This document shows, in pieces, positions 23,501-34,119 of a DNA stretch of 64,000 bases. The stretch is taken from the NCBI RefSeq assembly GCF_020080835.1, contig NC_058161.1, positions 13,511,103 to 13,575,102 on the forward strand. Reading direction: 5' to 3'. Numbering within the stretch: the first letter of the stretch is position 1; the number at the start of each line of letters is the position of its first letter. The notes under the pieces were generated by a model, which was not told the origin of the DNA, made no database searches, and saw only the letters and a program-made list of their open reading frames with translations. The DNA comes from Cotesia glomerata. Its lineage: Eukaryota > Arthropoda > Insecta > Hymenoptera > Braconidae. The translations under genes were made by a program, and so were the position numbers.

Positions 23501-23787
23501 ACTCCTGAGGATCCTGGATTGGGATTAGTAGGTGAAGGCGGTCGGCTTGTAGTTGATTGCGGGACTGAATTAATAGGTGATGCTGATGAATATCTGGACG
23601 GAGAATCAGAAGTAAATCGGTTAATGCGTTACCGGACGATTTGATGGAGTTAAGCTTTAAAATTACTGGTAAACAATGCAACTTACACTTTTTTGAACAG
23701 ATTCTTCTTTTTTCCAGCATCGGATGGGGGCAGCAAGATGACGATGACAATTGCTGCAAACAATGGGAGACACTTATTGAGCTTCAT
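20576..23787 (-). CDS. Secreted RNase T2 with long Ser/Pro-rich repeat N-terminus (3 exons, 696 aa)
   Basis: T2-family endoribonuclease, predicted to cleave single-stranded RNA in the secretory or lysosomal/extracellular compartment. Exons (minus): 23787-23687, 23593-21748, 20719-20576; GT-AG introns, phases closing to 2091 bp. Exon 1 encodes a signal peptide (MKLNKCLPLF, then hydrophobic AAIVIVILL, then PPSDA). Residues about 35-445 form a low-complexity Ser/Pro/Asn-rich region with tandem units built on YPALPGSS and RPSLESLANSQ. The T2 domain is about 465-696: CAS I WSVHGLWPSSYG (His about 514) and CAS II FWDREFTTHGAC (Glu about 576, His about 580), finishing with LKEIRVCYDL. CAS II usually has Lys before the His-Gly; here it is Thr. 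Typical animal T2 enzymes are about 250-350 residues, so the N-terminal extension is unusual. A TATA-like TATATATAATAC lies about 150 bp upstream of the ATG. Intron 2 hosts foldback element B. A broken duplicate lies upstream. Confidence 0.88.
20818..21716. mobile_element. Foldback element B with a tRNA-like axis
   Basis: Lies in intron 2 of the RNase T2 gene. The left end CCCTCACGGTTTTGGAAAT and the right end ATTTCAAAAACCGCGAGTGG are inverted. Both halves are rich in phrases such as ACGGTAAA, TACCGTA and AATACCGTATTA, so the element can fold on itself. The centre holds a tRNA-like sequence (21228-21299, minus). A fragment of the same family is at 37998-38200. No ORF. Confidence 0.75.
21228..21299 (-). 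other. tRNA-like sequence in foldback element B
   Basis: On the minus strand, 72 nt with a good D-arm / A-box (TAGCTCAACTGGTAGAGC) and a good T-arm / B-box (CCGGGTTCGAATCCCGG). A seven-base anticodon loop CGCGTAA would give anticodon CGT (Thr), but U33 is lost, the anticodon stem is weak and the acceptor stem is imperfect. It is the most tRNA-like of the three families, though probably not a functional tRNA. Confidence 0.65.
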
Positions 23788-24259
23788 TCTCGAAAGATTT
23801 TTGCCTTGTCTCCGAGAAGACACGTGAAACAATAATTAAAATCTTGATGATAGACTATTTATATTCAATTGCGATGACATACAGAGGTTTAATGTTACTA
23901 ACTCCTCATTGGTTAATAAGTATTATATATATTCTGACGCACTTAATTTTTTTTGATGACTTCTTATCGTATACTACTTTTGAGTGGTTTAATTAACAAC
24001 TTGATTCAGTTTTTTAATTGGATTTATCATCGTAATTTATCGTAAGCATTGATTAGCTGAAAAATTTCAAGCTACTAATGATGATACGTGGCATTAAATC
24101 ATTGGCTGGGGTGATTAAATGTTGGAAAAAAATTTATTTTTATTTAAAAATATCTTTTTTTTATTGATTTATTGCTTTTTAAGCGTAATTACAAAGATCA
24201 AAAAAAGAAATCGGTTGATGAATTAAGTGAGTTTTAGTTTATAATTAGATTGAAAAAAT
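23788..24259. promoter_or_regulatory. RNase T2 promoter region and spacer to the broken copy
   Basis: On the minus strand, TATATATAATAC (about 23932-23943) is a plausible TATA box for the RNase gene, with the ATG about 150 bp downstream. The piece around 23865-23945 is recognisably homologous to the sequence upstream of the broken copy (shared TGTATGTCATCGCAATT). The remainder is AT-rich with no other feature. Confidence 0.45.
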
Positions 24260-25985
24260 TTATTGAAGTGTAGGTATGTGATCTAAGTAAGTAATTTGTT
24301 TGGACCTCGCATCTGTTGATATAGGTCCAGTTCCTGGACAATTGATGCGACGGAATTGCAAATCGTAGCAAACTCTAATTTCTTTGAGATAATTCTTATT
24401 GTTAATCTAAAAAAGAAGAAAATTCATGAATCAATGTCTTCGACGCTACCCATATAGCAATCTTTAAGGCTTAAGGAAGTCTGGTCTCAATTTCGATAGT
24501 TGTTAGTGTCTTTTTCTACCTATGGGTCTTGCTCCAGATACTTGTAGCAAATTCAATTGACAAGTCTTGAATAAGCCTTATACAAGAACTTTCGGCCAGA
24601 TTATAGCTCAACAATTGTGTAAGAAAATTGAGAAAATCTGAAGATGCTTATCGATAAACTAACTATATCAATTCTTGAGAAAGACACACCAGAAGCATGC
24701 TGAATATATTTGTGCAAGACTTGCTCAAGATCAAATGTTTTCAAATGACCGTTCTATATTTACTATAGGATCAGTGGATCTCATTCAGCTTTACCTTTTA
24801 GAGTATAGGCCTACTGTTTTATCGATCAAGACAAAATTATTTTAAAATGAGCACCACTGAATCAATACATCTTCAAGTAGTGGAGGGGAAAAAGTGCTAT
24901 AAAATATATAATGTATGATGCATCTTGAGCAAGTCACGCTTCAACATTTGCTGTTAATTTTTGGTTGATAAATGCTTTAAAAATGAACAAATTACTGAGA
25001 ATTACGGATCTCTAGAGATCCTCTTAGAGACCTCTTGAAGCGCCCAATGCAGGAAACTCGTCCAAGGACATTTTCCGGAGTGAATTAGCTGATGGATCTA
25101 ACCTGTCTGGAGAGTTTTTTGGGATATGGAAACTACTACCGCGATCGCGCAAGGGAGGGAACTGATCAAGGGACAATTTGTTCCGAGAATTCGCTAATGT
25201 TTCCAAGCTAGGGCGACTGCTACGATTCTTGGAATGACTGGAGTCAGGCAAAGCGGGATAAATCTTGAAGAGAAAACTTTCTATGTGCTTCAAGTGATTC
25301 TAAAGACTTTTTACTCAAGGCTTCGCAATGATTGCTACTTCCAGGAAAGGTAGGAATTTGATTAAGGGATGATTTGCCCTGAGAATTCGCCAATGATTCC
25401 AAGCTAGGGCGACTGCTGGGATTCTTGGAATGACTGGAGCCAGGCAAAGCGGGATAATCTTGAAGAGGAAACTTCCTTTGTGCTTCAGGTGATCTCAAAG
25501 ACTTTTTATTGAAAGCTTCGGCATAACTGCTGCTTCCAGGCAATGCGGGATTCCGATTAGCGTTGAGACGCTCGTCACTGCCGCCTAACAGAGGAAACTC
25601 TTCAGGTTGTTTAGGTTGGTTCACATGGTCGCTTGATTTCCGTGCGCCTGGGAGTCGTGCGAAAGGATTTTTTGATAAAATTGACTCGGTTTGAGGTGGA
25701 AGAGGTGACTTTCGTTGAGGAGGCGGTGAAAGTCTGGCATATTGATCAACATTTCTAGCGTGATTCCCGTCTAACGCTGGGAAGTCATCGGGTTTGCGAT
25801 GTTCAACTGATTTGTGAGTTCCAGAAGTTCCTGGTAAACGAAAGGACTCTTTTGAGGTAACCAATCTCGCTTCAGTGACTCCTGAGGATCCTGGATTGGG
25901 ATTAGTAGGTGAAGGCGGTCGGCTTATAGTTGGTTGCGGGACTGAATTAATAGGTAATTGCGATGACATACAATGATTCAACTTT
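24260..25985 (-). pseudogene. Broken tandem copy of the secreted RNase T2 gene
   Basis: The N-terminal repeat region (about 25020-25965) closely matches residues 40-330 of the intact gene. The terminal exon survives at 24406-24260, with an AG acceptor and the phrase YLKEIRVCYDLQFRRINCPG. Between them the whole catalytic centre (CAS I and CAS II) is missing, and its place is taken by a TTGAGCAAG repeat (24448-25020). A one-base insertion near 25262 shifts the frame (EYPALPGSS becomes DLSRFA). Exon 1 with the signal peptide is also gone: a deletion joins the upstream flank (TGTATGTCATCGCAATT) directly to the exon 2 sequence. It therefore cannot encode a secreted nuclease. Confidence 0.85.
24448..25020. 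mobile_element. TTGAGCAAG element, truncated copy
   Basis: Begins ACCCATATAGCAATCTT and follows the family sequence (GGTCTTGCTCCAGATACTTG, ATCGATAAACTAAC, GAGCACCACTGAATC) until it breaks off at AATTACGGATCT. It sits exactly where the catalytic part of the broken RNase copy should be. Confidence 0.85.
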
Positions 25986-26854
25986 CCCAGCTGGCCATTC
26001 GTTGATAAGAGCTATATTTTATATAATTTGATATACTGGGTTTTTTTTTGCGATGAAGCGAGAATTAACAGCAGAAGATTCAGTTTATCGTTTGTTCAAC
26101 AATACGTTTAATGTTTTATTAATTTTGTTAAATTGATCAATATAAGAAATTAAGATAATTAGTACCTAAGAATTAAAGCTTGGTTTATATTGAGTCATTT
26201 AGTATATTATTTAATATTGTTAATACTCTGTCTATATCTTCAACTATGTATCATTTAAGTAACCCTGTCATTGGCCCTATGGGCTGTTGGGTTTTAATAA
26301 AGGAAATAAATAAATAAATAAATAAATAAATTAATAACGACTAATTTTTATCGCTGGATTGTCATTGGAAAGACTAATGTCAGATATTATTCACAATTTT
26401 GTAAACTTGAGCTTCAAGCGTTAGAACTTAGATAAGATCGGCTATTAGGAACAATAGAATTTATACTTTATTTTTTAATCGAATTAACGACTTCTTACAA
26501 CAGAAGCACGAGCTACAGTGATTCTATTTAAATATTCACTATGTGTGAAGTTATAGTAGGGAGAACCGAATTAAGTACACTAGTGTACGCAGAAAGTAAT
26601 TTAGATATTACAGTGCGGTGTTTTTAATTTTTACGAATTAGGAAAATACTCGTTACAAAACTAAAATCTCATAAATTTTTTTTTCTTGGGTTAATCTTAC
26701 TGCAATCACGCTCGAAGCGAAGTTCGCCGACTATAGATACGGCTATTAACGATTGACGTCAATTCTATTCTCAACTACGCAGTTTTTTTACGAGCAACTC
26801 ATCATTTCGATGACATATTAAAAAAAATAATTAAGAAATTGATTCTCAAAAATT
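25986..26854 (+). mobile_element. Intergenic spacer with a non-LTR retrotransposon tail
   Basis: Around 26180-26332 the plus strand reads CCTATGGGCTGTTGGGTTTT, then AATAAAGGAAATAAATAAATA. This is a typical 5'-truncated LINE 3' end with a (TAAA)n tail at about 26303-26332. The left and right remainder (25986-26160, 26335-26854) shows no gene. The right part must contain the 3' UTR of the orphan ORF on the minus strand. Confidence 0.5.
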
Positions 26855-28474
26855 CTAACGATATTGCTCAAGCAATTTGTTATGTTCGTTATTCAACAAT
26901 TTTAAATTTTCCCGACGATTCTCAATCTTATTTATAATTTCATTTTTCTTTCCAGCCTGTTCAAATTCAGCCGCTTCAAGTTTATCCACAAAGATTAAGT
27001 ACTCTTCATAATTGATCTTTTCAAAAGATTCACACAATTTTTTCCGTATTTCAGATTTAGTATCAGCAGTCATATTATCTGCATATTTGAAAAGTTTTCG
27101 AATCTGCTTTAACATCCTTCCGTTAATATTTTCCGCTATAAATTCTTCCATTGCAACCGCTTCTGTGAATCCATGAACCCGTTTGAAGTAACCTCTATAA
27201 TGCCTCAAGAATTCATCACTCAAATTTCTATCAAGCATATTTTTAATCCATAATCCGCGTTTGTAAATAACAAAGTAGTACTGCAATCTCAAAATAACTC
27301 CTTTATTTTCATAGTACAACAATACTTCATTACCTTCCGGAGTAGTAAAGTCAAAAAGATCATTTACAGTAATTTTTTCAATTGCAAAATCATCAGGGCT
27401 GGTTTTCAAGCATTCAATAGCTTTTTCCTCCAATTTCCGTGTTTCTTCAATTAGACCAAAAGGTCCGTTGTGTAATCTCAAATTTGGCAGTAAAAACGGA
27501 TGTAGCTTCAACATTTCTTGCAATTCCGTCCAAAGATTTAAATTTGGCGGCAAAGATATTAATTCGCAATCCATAAAAACTTTTAGCGCAGTATCTTTAA
27601 TTTCACTATCAAACGCATCTACGTTTCTTCCAAAATCTATTAAAGTTTTTGATTTAGTTATTAATTTTGCTTTTTGCATTATCTTTTCTTCAGCTTTAAC
27701 CATTTTCAAATTCTCATCGTAGTTCTGGCTTTCAAATTTGGCGTCATCTGTTGGAGACGGCGGGAACCAACTTTGTGGGTTAGCAGTCCAATTTCCACCC
27801 AGAAGATTAATAGGAGTCAAATTCACGCTACCTATCACATTATTGTAATTTTTTAAGAAATCTGAAGCGACATTAGCGCTCATTAAACCCATAGCAGTAA
27901 AGCTTTCGTCAACCAGTCGAGTAAACTCGCTTAGCTTGTCGCTTATAGACAGGGTCATTAATTTCCGTTTTTTTGAATGTTCGTAAACTAGAGTTTGACT
28001 CTTGAGGTTATCTAACAGAGCATTAAAGCGGTGAATTCGCCCGTTGTACAAAATAGCGAGCTTGTTGTGGCGCTCTGTAATGGCGGTTAACCTTTTAGAC
28101 CGTTGGTACAATTCATTGGGGCCCATTCCGTCGATTACTGACCTGGGGAATCTATTGTTAAAAGAGTTAAACTCTACAGCTAGGGAATTTATTTCGACGG
28201 CAAGTGATAGAGTTTCGGAATATTCTTTGCTGAAGTCGTTCATATAATTGTTTAGGAATTTCATTATTTTTTCGTACAACTTTTGGATCTTCCGGAGTGA
28301 TCCGTAGTTTTTTTTACGCCCAGAGGCATTTAGTTTTGTGAATTGTAATAAGTAGGCGTCGTAAACGAATTTGAATGATGCACGGAAGATGTTTATGGAT
28401 TCTTTTAATTTACGGATGAATTCGATGAAGGAGTTTATACTTTCGGTGATAGTTATTGATTGTGATTCGGGCAT
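26855..28474 (-). CDS. Orphan intronless ORF, 539 aa, function unknown
   Basis: A single uninterrupted frame from a true ATG (28472-28474) to TAG at 26855, far longer than chance allows in such AT-rich DNA. No signal peptide or membrane segment is evident. The protein is rich in Lys, Glu, Asn and Leu, has only three Cys, and looks largely helical. Likely coiled-coil stretches lie at about residues 15-50, 60-110 and 485-539 (ending NNEHNKLLEQYR). A Pro/Trp-containing loop (NPQSWFPPSPTD, about 234-246) separates an N-terminal helical half from a C-terminal half with aromatic clusters (LRLQYYFVIYKRGLWIK). I do not recognise a family. Options are a lineage-restricted gene, a retrogene, or a gene acquired from a mobile element or virus; the sequence alone does not decide. 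A possible splice acceptor (TTATTTATTAG) lies just upstream, so a 5' UTR intron is possible. Confidence 0.75.
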   Translation of the reverse strand: MPESQSITITESINSFIEFIRKLKESINIFRASFKFVYDAYLLQFTKLNASGRKKNYGSLRKIQKLYEKIMKFLNNYMNDFSKEYSETLSLAVEINSLAVEFNSFNNRFPRSVIDGMGPNELYQRSKRLTAITERHNKLAILYNGRIHRFNALLDNLKSQTLVYEHSKKRKLMTLSISDKLSEFTRLVDESFTAMGLMSANVASDFLKNYNNVIGSVNLTPINLLGGNWTANPQSWFPPSPTDDAKFESQNYDENLKMVKAEEKIMQKAKLITKSKTLIDFGRNVDAFDSEIKDTALKVFMDCELISLPPNLNLWTELQEMLKLHPFLLPNLRLHNGPFGLIEETRKLEEKAIECLKTSPDDFAIEKITVNDLFDFTTPEGNEVLLYYENKGVILRLQYYFVIYKRGLWIKNMLDRNLSDEFLRHYRGYFKRVHGFTEAVAMEEFIAENINGRMLKQIRKLFKYADNMTADTKSEIRKKLCESFEKINYEEYLIFVDKLEAAEFEQAGKKNEIINKIENRRENLKLLNNEHNKLLEQYR

Positions 28475-28605
28475 TTTTTGTTTTTTTTTTTCTTATCTAA
28501 TAAATAAGATTAAAAAAAAAAATTGTTTTTTTTTTCGTACCATTAGTCACATCGCATGTATGATATGATAGTAATGGCTTTGTAAATAGTCAAAATAAAG
28601 ATAAT

Positions 28606-28640
28606 TTTAAAAAACCGGGTTCGAATCCCGGGAGCGTCGG
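28606..28640 (+). other. tRNA 3'-half-like fragment
   Basis: CCGGGTTCGAATCCCGG is a perfect T-arm with B-box, followed by GAGCGTCGGAAAAAG. No D-arm or anticodon arm precedes it (the upstream sequence is AT-rich), so it is a fragment, perhaps the tail of a SINE. Confidence 0.55.
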
Positions 28641-28706
28641 AAAAAGAAAAAAAAAATTTTTAATTTTTTTAAATTCGTTTTTTATTTTTGCGATTTGAGG
28701 TCAATG

Positions 28707-29139
28707 AGGTAAAAGCACCAATTATTGACACTATATACAAGGATTTCAATTTTTTTTTTTAATTTTAAATTAAGATATGTGAAATATTGAAATTTTTAAA
28801 GATATAAGCTCATCGCGATGTTACACTCATCGAGACCTTTCATTTGAATACCCACATCAATTTTTCATATATTTTATATATTTATATATATTATATATTT
28901 GTATACATGAAAAATATATAAAAATGCATGTGGGTACTCAAATGAAAGCTCTTGATGAGTGTAACATCGAGATGAGCTTATATTTTCAAAATATATGTTA
29001 TATATATATTTCATAATTAATAAATGCCCTTGTATCTTGTGAACTATTGACATTTTTAAAGATATAAGCTCACCCTGACATAACACTCATCGAGACCTTT
29101 CATTTGAGTACTCACATCAATTTTTCATATATTTTATAC

Positions 29140-29180
<41 letters not shown>

Positions 29181-30687
29181 ATATATTTATATATATGTAT
29201 ATATGAAAAATATCTCTAAATTGCATGTGGGTACTCAAATGAAAGCTCTTGATGAGTATAATACCGGGATGAGCTTATATCTTTGAAATATGTATTATAT
29301 ATATTGCATAATTAAGAAATGACCTTGTATCTTGAGAACTATTGACATTTTTAAAGATATAAGCTCACCCTGACATAACACTCATCGAGACTTTTCATTT
29401 GAGTACCCACATCAATTTTTCATATATTTATATATATTATACAGAGTGTCCCAAAACGGACGCCATTGTAGCATTTGATAAAAAATAATTTGAGTTTAGC
29501 CATTTTTTAATCAGACGCATAGATAATTAATTATTAATTAAAATAATGTCCTTTTATGCGTTAGAAAGAGAGCACCAGTGTCCAGTCAAGTGTGTTCCAA
29601 ACGAAGACACTTGCACGTGTGAATGTGTGTGACTACGTTAGCTATCTAGTTAGTCATACAGTTAGTTGTGTCTTTGTTTGTCACATACTTTACTGGACAC
29701 TGACGTTCTCTCTCTAACACATAAAGCGACGTTACTTTAATTAATAATTAATTATCTATGCGTCCAATTAAAAAATGGCTAAGGACTTTTCGTCTCAGAA
29801 TTATTTTTTTCATCAGATGGTACAATGGCGTCCGTTGCTTCTGGGACACCCTGTATATATATCTATATGTATATATGAAAAATATATCAAAAATGCATGT
29901 AGGTACTCAAATGAAAGCTCTTGATGAATGTAACATCAAAATGAGCTTATATCTTTAAAAACGTTAATAGTTAAGAAAGTACAGTGCAATTTAACAAAAG
30001 TTAGGATTTCATTTTTTTAAACATATTTTAAATTAATATTGTCCAATTTTTTGTTTTACATTATATTAATTAATCTTTTGAGAAACAAAATTAATGCTTT
30101 TTAATAATATTTTCTCAAGTTTAATAATTAATTTCAATCGACAAAGTCAATCATCCAGATACACCAATTATTGACAGGCTGATAAATCGATTGATCCAAC
30201 TAGTGACATACCATTGGACCAATTATTGACACCCTTAATGCTTACTTGTCACCATTAATCTGATCTAAATACAATAAGTAAAGTCTGATTGGAGAGGTTA
30301 CAGCTTGGTATAAACTCACCTGTCAATATCAGATCCATACATTTTGTGTACCAATTATTGACACCAATTATTTTATAATTAATAACCATTCAGTTGAATG
30401 TAAATATCCGATATTGTTAATTTTTAATAATTTATTTATTAAAAAAAAATGTTTAAATCGATTAGTTTAAAAAATAATTAAAAATCTGGAAATTTTAGTG
30501 CTTACTTCTAGTTTATTTTACGAGTTTAAGAATACTGAACTTTATTATTTTAATTAATGAATCTTTCTCATTAATTTTTTTTAATTCTTGTATAAAAAAA
30601 TTGTTATTAATATTGTAGATAAATAAGATTTAAAATAAAATAGGTGTCAATAATTGTATCCCTGTCACTAATTGGTACCTTTACCTT
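28707..30687. mobile_element. Composite element with AGGTAAAAGCACCAATTATT termini
   Basis: The left end AGGTAAAAGCACCAATTATT (28707) and the right end AATTGGTACCTTTACCTT (ending 30687) are inverted. Inside are three AT-centred palindromes (28785-28990, 29040-29290 and a third split at 29335-29440 / 29860-29970) and then the ~720 bp block rich in ACCAATTATTGACA (29970-30687). No ORF. The termini are shared with elements at 15167 and 37365. Confidence 0.7.
29442..29853. mobile_element. MITE with CAGRGTGTCCCA termini, TA target duplication
   Basis: Begins CAGAGTGTCCCAAAACGGAC and ends with the inverse of CAGGGTGTCCCAGAAGCAAC. The two halves continue to pair inward (GGACGCCATTGTA; GAGAGCACCAGTGTCCAGT). 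It is flanked by TA on both sides and has landed in the AT-rich centre of a palindromic repeat. A TA target duplication fits a Tc1/mariner-type mechanism. 412 bp, non-coding. Confidence 0.8.
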
Positions 30688-30836
30688 AAAAAATTTTTTT
30701 AATACAAAAAAATGTATTTGTATATTTTTCAAAATATCACTTATTGTCTCTGCGTATTTTCTTTTTACTAAATATTCAACAGTAAACATTTAACCTAAGA
30801 AAATATATCTTCTAATATTAAAAATTAAATTATGAT

Positions 30837-32442
30837 CTAATCAGTCTCTTTATCTTTTTCTTCCGCTTCATTATCACTACCCCCACCACTCGCATCATCA
30901 CTATCATCATTGTCCTTTTTTTGTTCCTCCTCGACATGAAACTTCTTTGATTTTGTATCCTTGGCTTTCTTTTTTCGCTTCAATCTTTTCTCCCTTTTTT
31001 TTGCAGTCGCTTCTTCCGCTTTTAATTTATTTTCTTCAAGCTTCTGTTGGTATTTCAAATCAAGGAGCTCCTGTTAATAAATTATTAAATATTAAATATT
31101 AATATTGTAATTGATTTAAATAATTTTGAAAGAAAATATAAAATTTTCTAGAACATACCTGACCACTTTTTTCTTGAATAAATTTTTGTCGAGCATATTC
31201 TTTTCTTCTAAGGTGTCTGTAAACATGAAATTCACCACTGCCAGCTCCTGCGCTACTTCCCATTACATTACGCACAAATTCTGGGACCGTTGGGACATTT
31301 TTGGACTTTGGTTTTTCTGGTAATTGAATTTCTTTATCCTGTAATAAATTAATCTATTAATTTATTTTAATATTAAAAATTATCTAAAAGAAAAAAAAAT
31401 TTTTTTTTTAAATTTTAAAAATACAATTTTTAAAAATTGTAATATTAAAATTAAAATATCTAATAATTTTTATAATTTTTTATATACAATAAATTATAGA
31501 AAAAAAATTTTTTTTAATTTAAAAAATACAATTTTTAAAAATTATAATTCTAAAATTAAGACATTTAATAATTTTTACAATTTTTTAATTAAATAAATTA
31601 AAAAAAAAAAAATTTATTTTCAATTTAAAATACAATTTTTTAACAAAATAATTATGAAAAAAAAAATTTTTTTTAATTTAAAAATACAATTTTTAAAAAT
31701 TATGATACTAGAATTAAAATATCTAATAATTTTTAGAAGTTTTTAATAAAATAAATTATAGAAAAAAATTTTTTTTTTAATTTAAAAAATACAAGACTTA
31801 AACATTATAATTGACTAGAATTGAGACATTTAATCATTTTTACAATTTTTTAATTAAATAAATTATAGAAAAAAATTTTTTTTAATTTAAAAATTATAAT
31901 ACTAGAATTTTTATATTTATTTTTTTATACAAATAAATTAAGGCAAAAAAAACTAAAAAAAAAAAAAATTGACATTGAGAAATTTAAAAAAATAAAATTT
32001 TTTTCAATGAAAATTAAATTAGCCGACATCTGAAAACTTTTAGAATTGTTTTTTATTGAAAAAATTATTACAAAAAAAATTTCATTCGTAAAAAAATTGA
32101 AAAACTATAAATGCAATTTTTAAAAAGTATTTTTTTGTTTCAATTTGATTAATGAAAAAAAATTAAAAACGTCGGCTTACTTTAGTATTAAATATATTAT
32201 TTTTTAACAAATATTATTAAATTAAATTATTATTATTTTTTTCTAACAAATGTTTATCTAAAAAATAAAAAAATTTTTAATATGTTATAAAAAATAATAA
32301 AATAAATTATAATTAATAATTAACTTACCGGATTACTCATTAATTTATTTAATTTTAATCTTTGAAGATCTAAAGCACTTTTAACAATAATTGGTTGTTG
32401 TTCATTTTGTTTTTTGTCCTCGTTTTTTTTAGTTTTTAACAT
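30837..32442 (-). CDS. PRKRIP1: PRKRIP1 homologue (3 exons, 175 aa)
   Basis: Small nuclear protein found in the spliceosome and, in vertebrates, a double-stranded-RNA-binding interactor and inhibitor of PKR. Exons (minus): 32442-32329, 31338-31159, 31070-30837; all phase 0, GT-AG, total 528 bp. The diagnostic block is in exon 2: PEFVRNVMGSSAGAGSG followed by EFHVYRHLRRKEYARQ, nearly invariant in the family. Exon 3 is a long charged helix (KYQQKLEENKLKAEEATAKK), then a Lys-rich nuclear-localisation-like stretch (KREKRLKRKKKAKD), then an acidic Ser/Asp/Glu tail ending KETD. The human protein is 184 residues, so this is full length. It is transcribed divergently from SART3, with the foldback element between them. 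Intron 1 (31339-32328) is plain poly-A/poly-T-rich sequence with several imperfect repeats of AATACAATTTTTAAAAATT. Confidence 0.95.
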
Positions 32443-33489
32443 TTTTATAGGTTAATTTTTTTACAAATGTATTTTTAGTTAAAAAATTTTTTTTAATATT
32501 TTTTAAAGTAATAATTATTATTTATTAAATTTTCAATCACTTAACTTTAAATTTATTAATTAAAAGTTTATAATTTGTTAGTTTTTTTTTAGAAAATAAC
32601 AAAAAAAGGTTTGTTTACAAGTGATACTTAACTAGTCTCTGTTTACGTTGGGACGGCCTCTTTTACCCAGATTCCGATTACACAGATGGCGCTATTACCC
32701 AGATCCCTTTGACACATATCCCGATTACGCAGATTGTGATTAAACAGATTTTCTATTACACAGATTACTTATTACTCAGATAACCGATTACATAGAAAAT
32801 CTTTAACGCAGATCCCGATGACGCAGATAATTTAAATTTTTAAATGATAAATGCCATAATAAAGCCAAGCACTAAAAGTGCCTGAAATTTTTAAATTGCC
32901 GCCATCAAAACATGCCGGATGAGCATGTAATCTAGCTATTGGTTGAATTTAAGGTTCAAGGTGTGCACGGAGCGCTTTATTGAAGTATCTACAGTGTATA
33001 TGTGTAAAATCCCGCATTGGTTGAATTTTTTATTAGATACTTGATATAATGAATCAACAAATGAATCAACAAAATTACAGGTTAAAGATTAGAGCTATAT
33101 AGGTAAGTAAACATATTTATTATTTACATTAAAAGTTCGGGTTTGAAGTTTAAATATAATTAGTTCAATTACCCCCAAGCGGGGATGAATCGAACCATTT
33201 GACGCGTTTGCATAAATTAATCATTTAAGAATCAATGTTGTTTATTGACTAATTTATGGATCGATAATTAGAGAAGACATAATAAATTACCATTCCAAGA
33301 AAAAAAAAAAATTAGACAAACGGTTGACCCTGAAGGCCATCCCTGCAACTTCCCGCCACTTACATACCTAGGCGCTTAAAATTGCACTAATAATTGCTCT
33401 TCGAGCTCAAAAAAAACAACTTATGTCTTATTTTGAGCTCTCCAAGCTCAAAGAGATAGTCTTTCTATACTTTTGACATAGAATTTAAT

Positions 33490-33770
33490 TTCACATAACT
33501 TCACACTAATAGATTTGTTTATAGTTGAAAAGATTTGTTAATATTTAACAAATCATTTATTAGAAGCCATTTGTTAGGCCTTAACAAATATTTCTTAGTA
33601 TTTAAAAAGATTTATTAATACTTAATAAATGAATATCAGATTTATTGAATACAAACAAATCATTTTGAATACTAAGAAATATTTATTTAACATTAAAAAA
33701 TGGTCTCTAATAAATGATTTGTTAACTATTAACAAATATTATTTAATACAAATAAATCCTTCTATCAGTG
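33490..33770. repeat. Self-complementary AACAAATCATTTATTAG region
   Basis: Words such as GATTTGTTAATATTTAACA, AACAAATCATTTATTAGA and TCTAATAAATGATTTGTTAA alternate in opposite orientations, giving an imperfect palindrome centred near 33630. Non-coding. Confidence 0.5.
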
Positions 33771-34010
33771 CAGTCAATTCGTTCAAGAGATATCATTAAC
33801 GAAAGAAAACCGAAAAGTGTTTTCTGCACATAATTTCACATAATTTCACATAATTTCACATAATTTCAGTCGATTCGTTCAAGAGAAATCATGAACGAAA
33901 GAAAACCGAAAAGTGTTTCCTGCACATAATTTCACATAATTTCACATAATTTCACATAATTTCAGCCAGTTCGTTCAAGTGTTTTTTCCACATAACTTTA
34001 CATAATTTTG
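33771..34010 (+). repeat. Tandem CATAATTTCA repeats
   Basis: Two to three larger units (TTCGTTCAAGAGATATC, then GAACGAAAGAAAACCGAAAA) are each followed by three or four copies of CACATAATTT. Simple expansion inside the nested element. Confidence 0.8.
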
Positions 34011-34119
34011 CATAAGTTCACATAACATTTCTTTTCGGATCGTTTTTGATGAGATAGTATAATTTTTAGACTTTTGAGCTCGAAGAAGCATAAAAAATAT
34101 AAACCTTATTAAATCTTAT

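Noticed and set aside
20576..25985. RNase T2 pair as part of an integrated bracovirus segment
   Set aside because: RNase T2 genes are known in bracoviruses, but I see no excision-site-like direct repeats at both flanks and the genes have ordinary introns. Nothing in the sequence supports viral origin.
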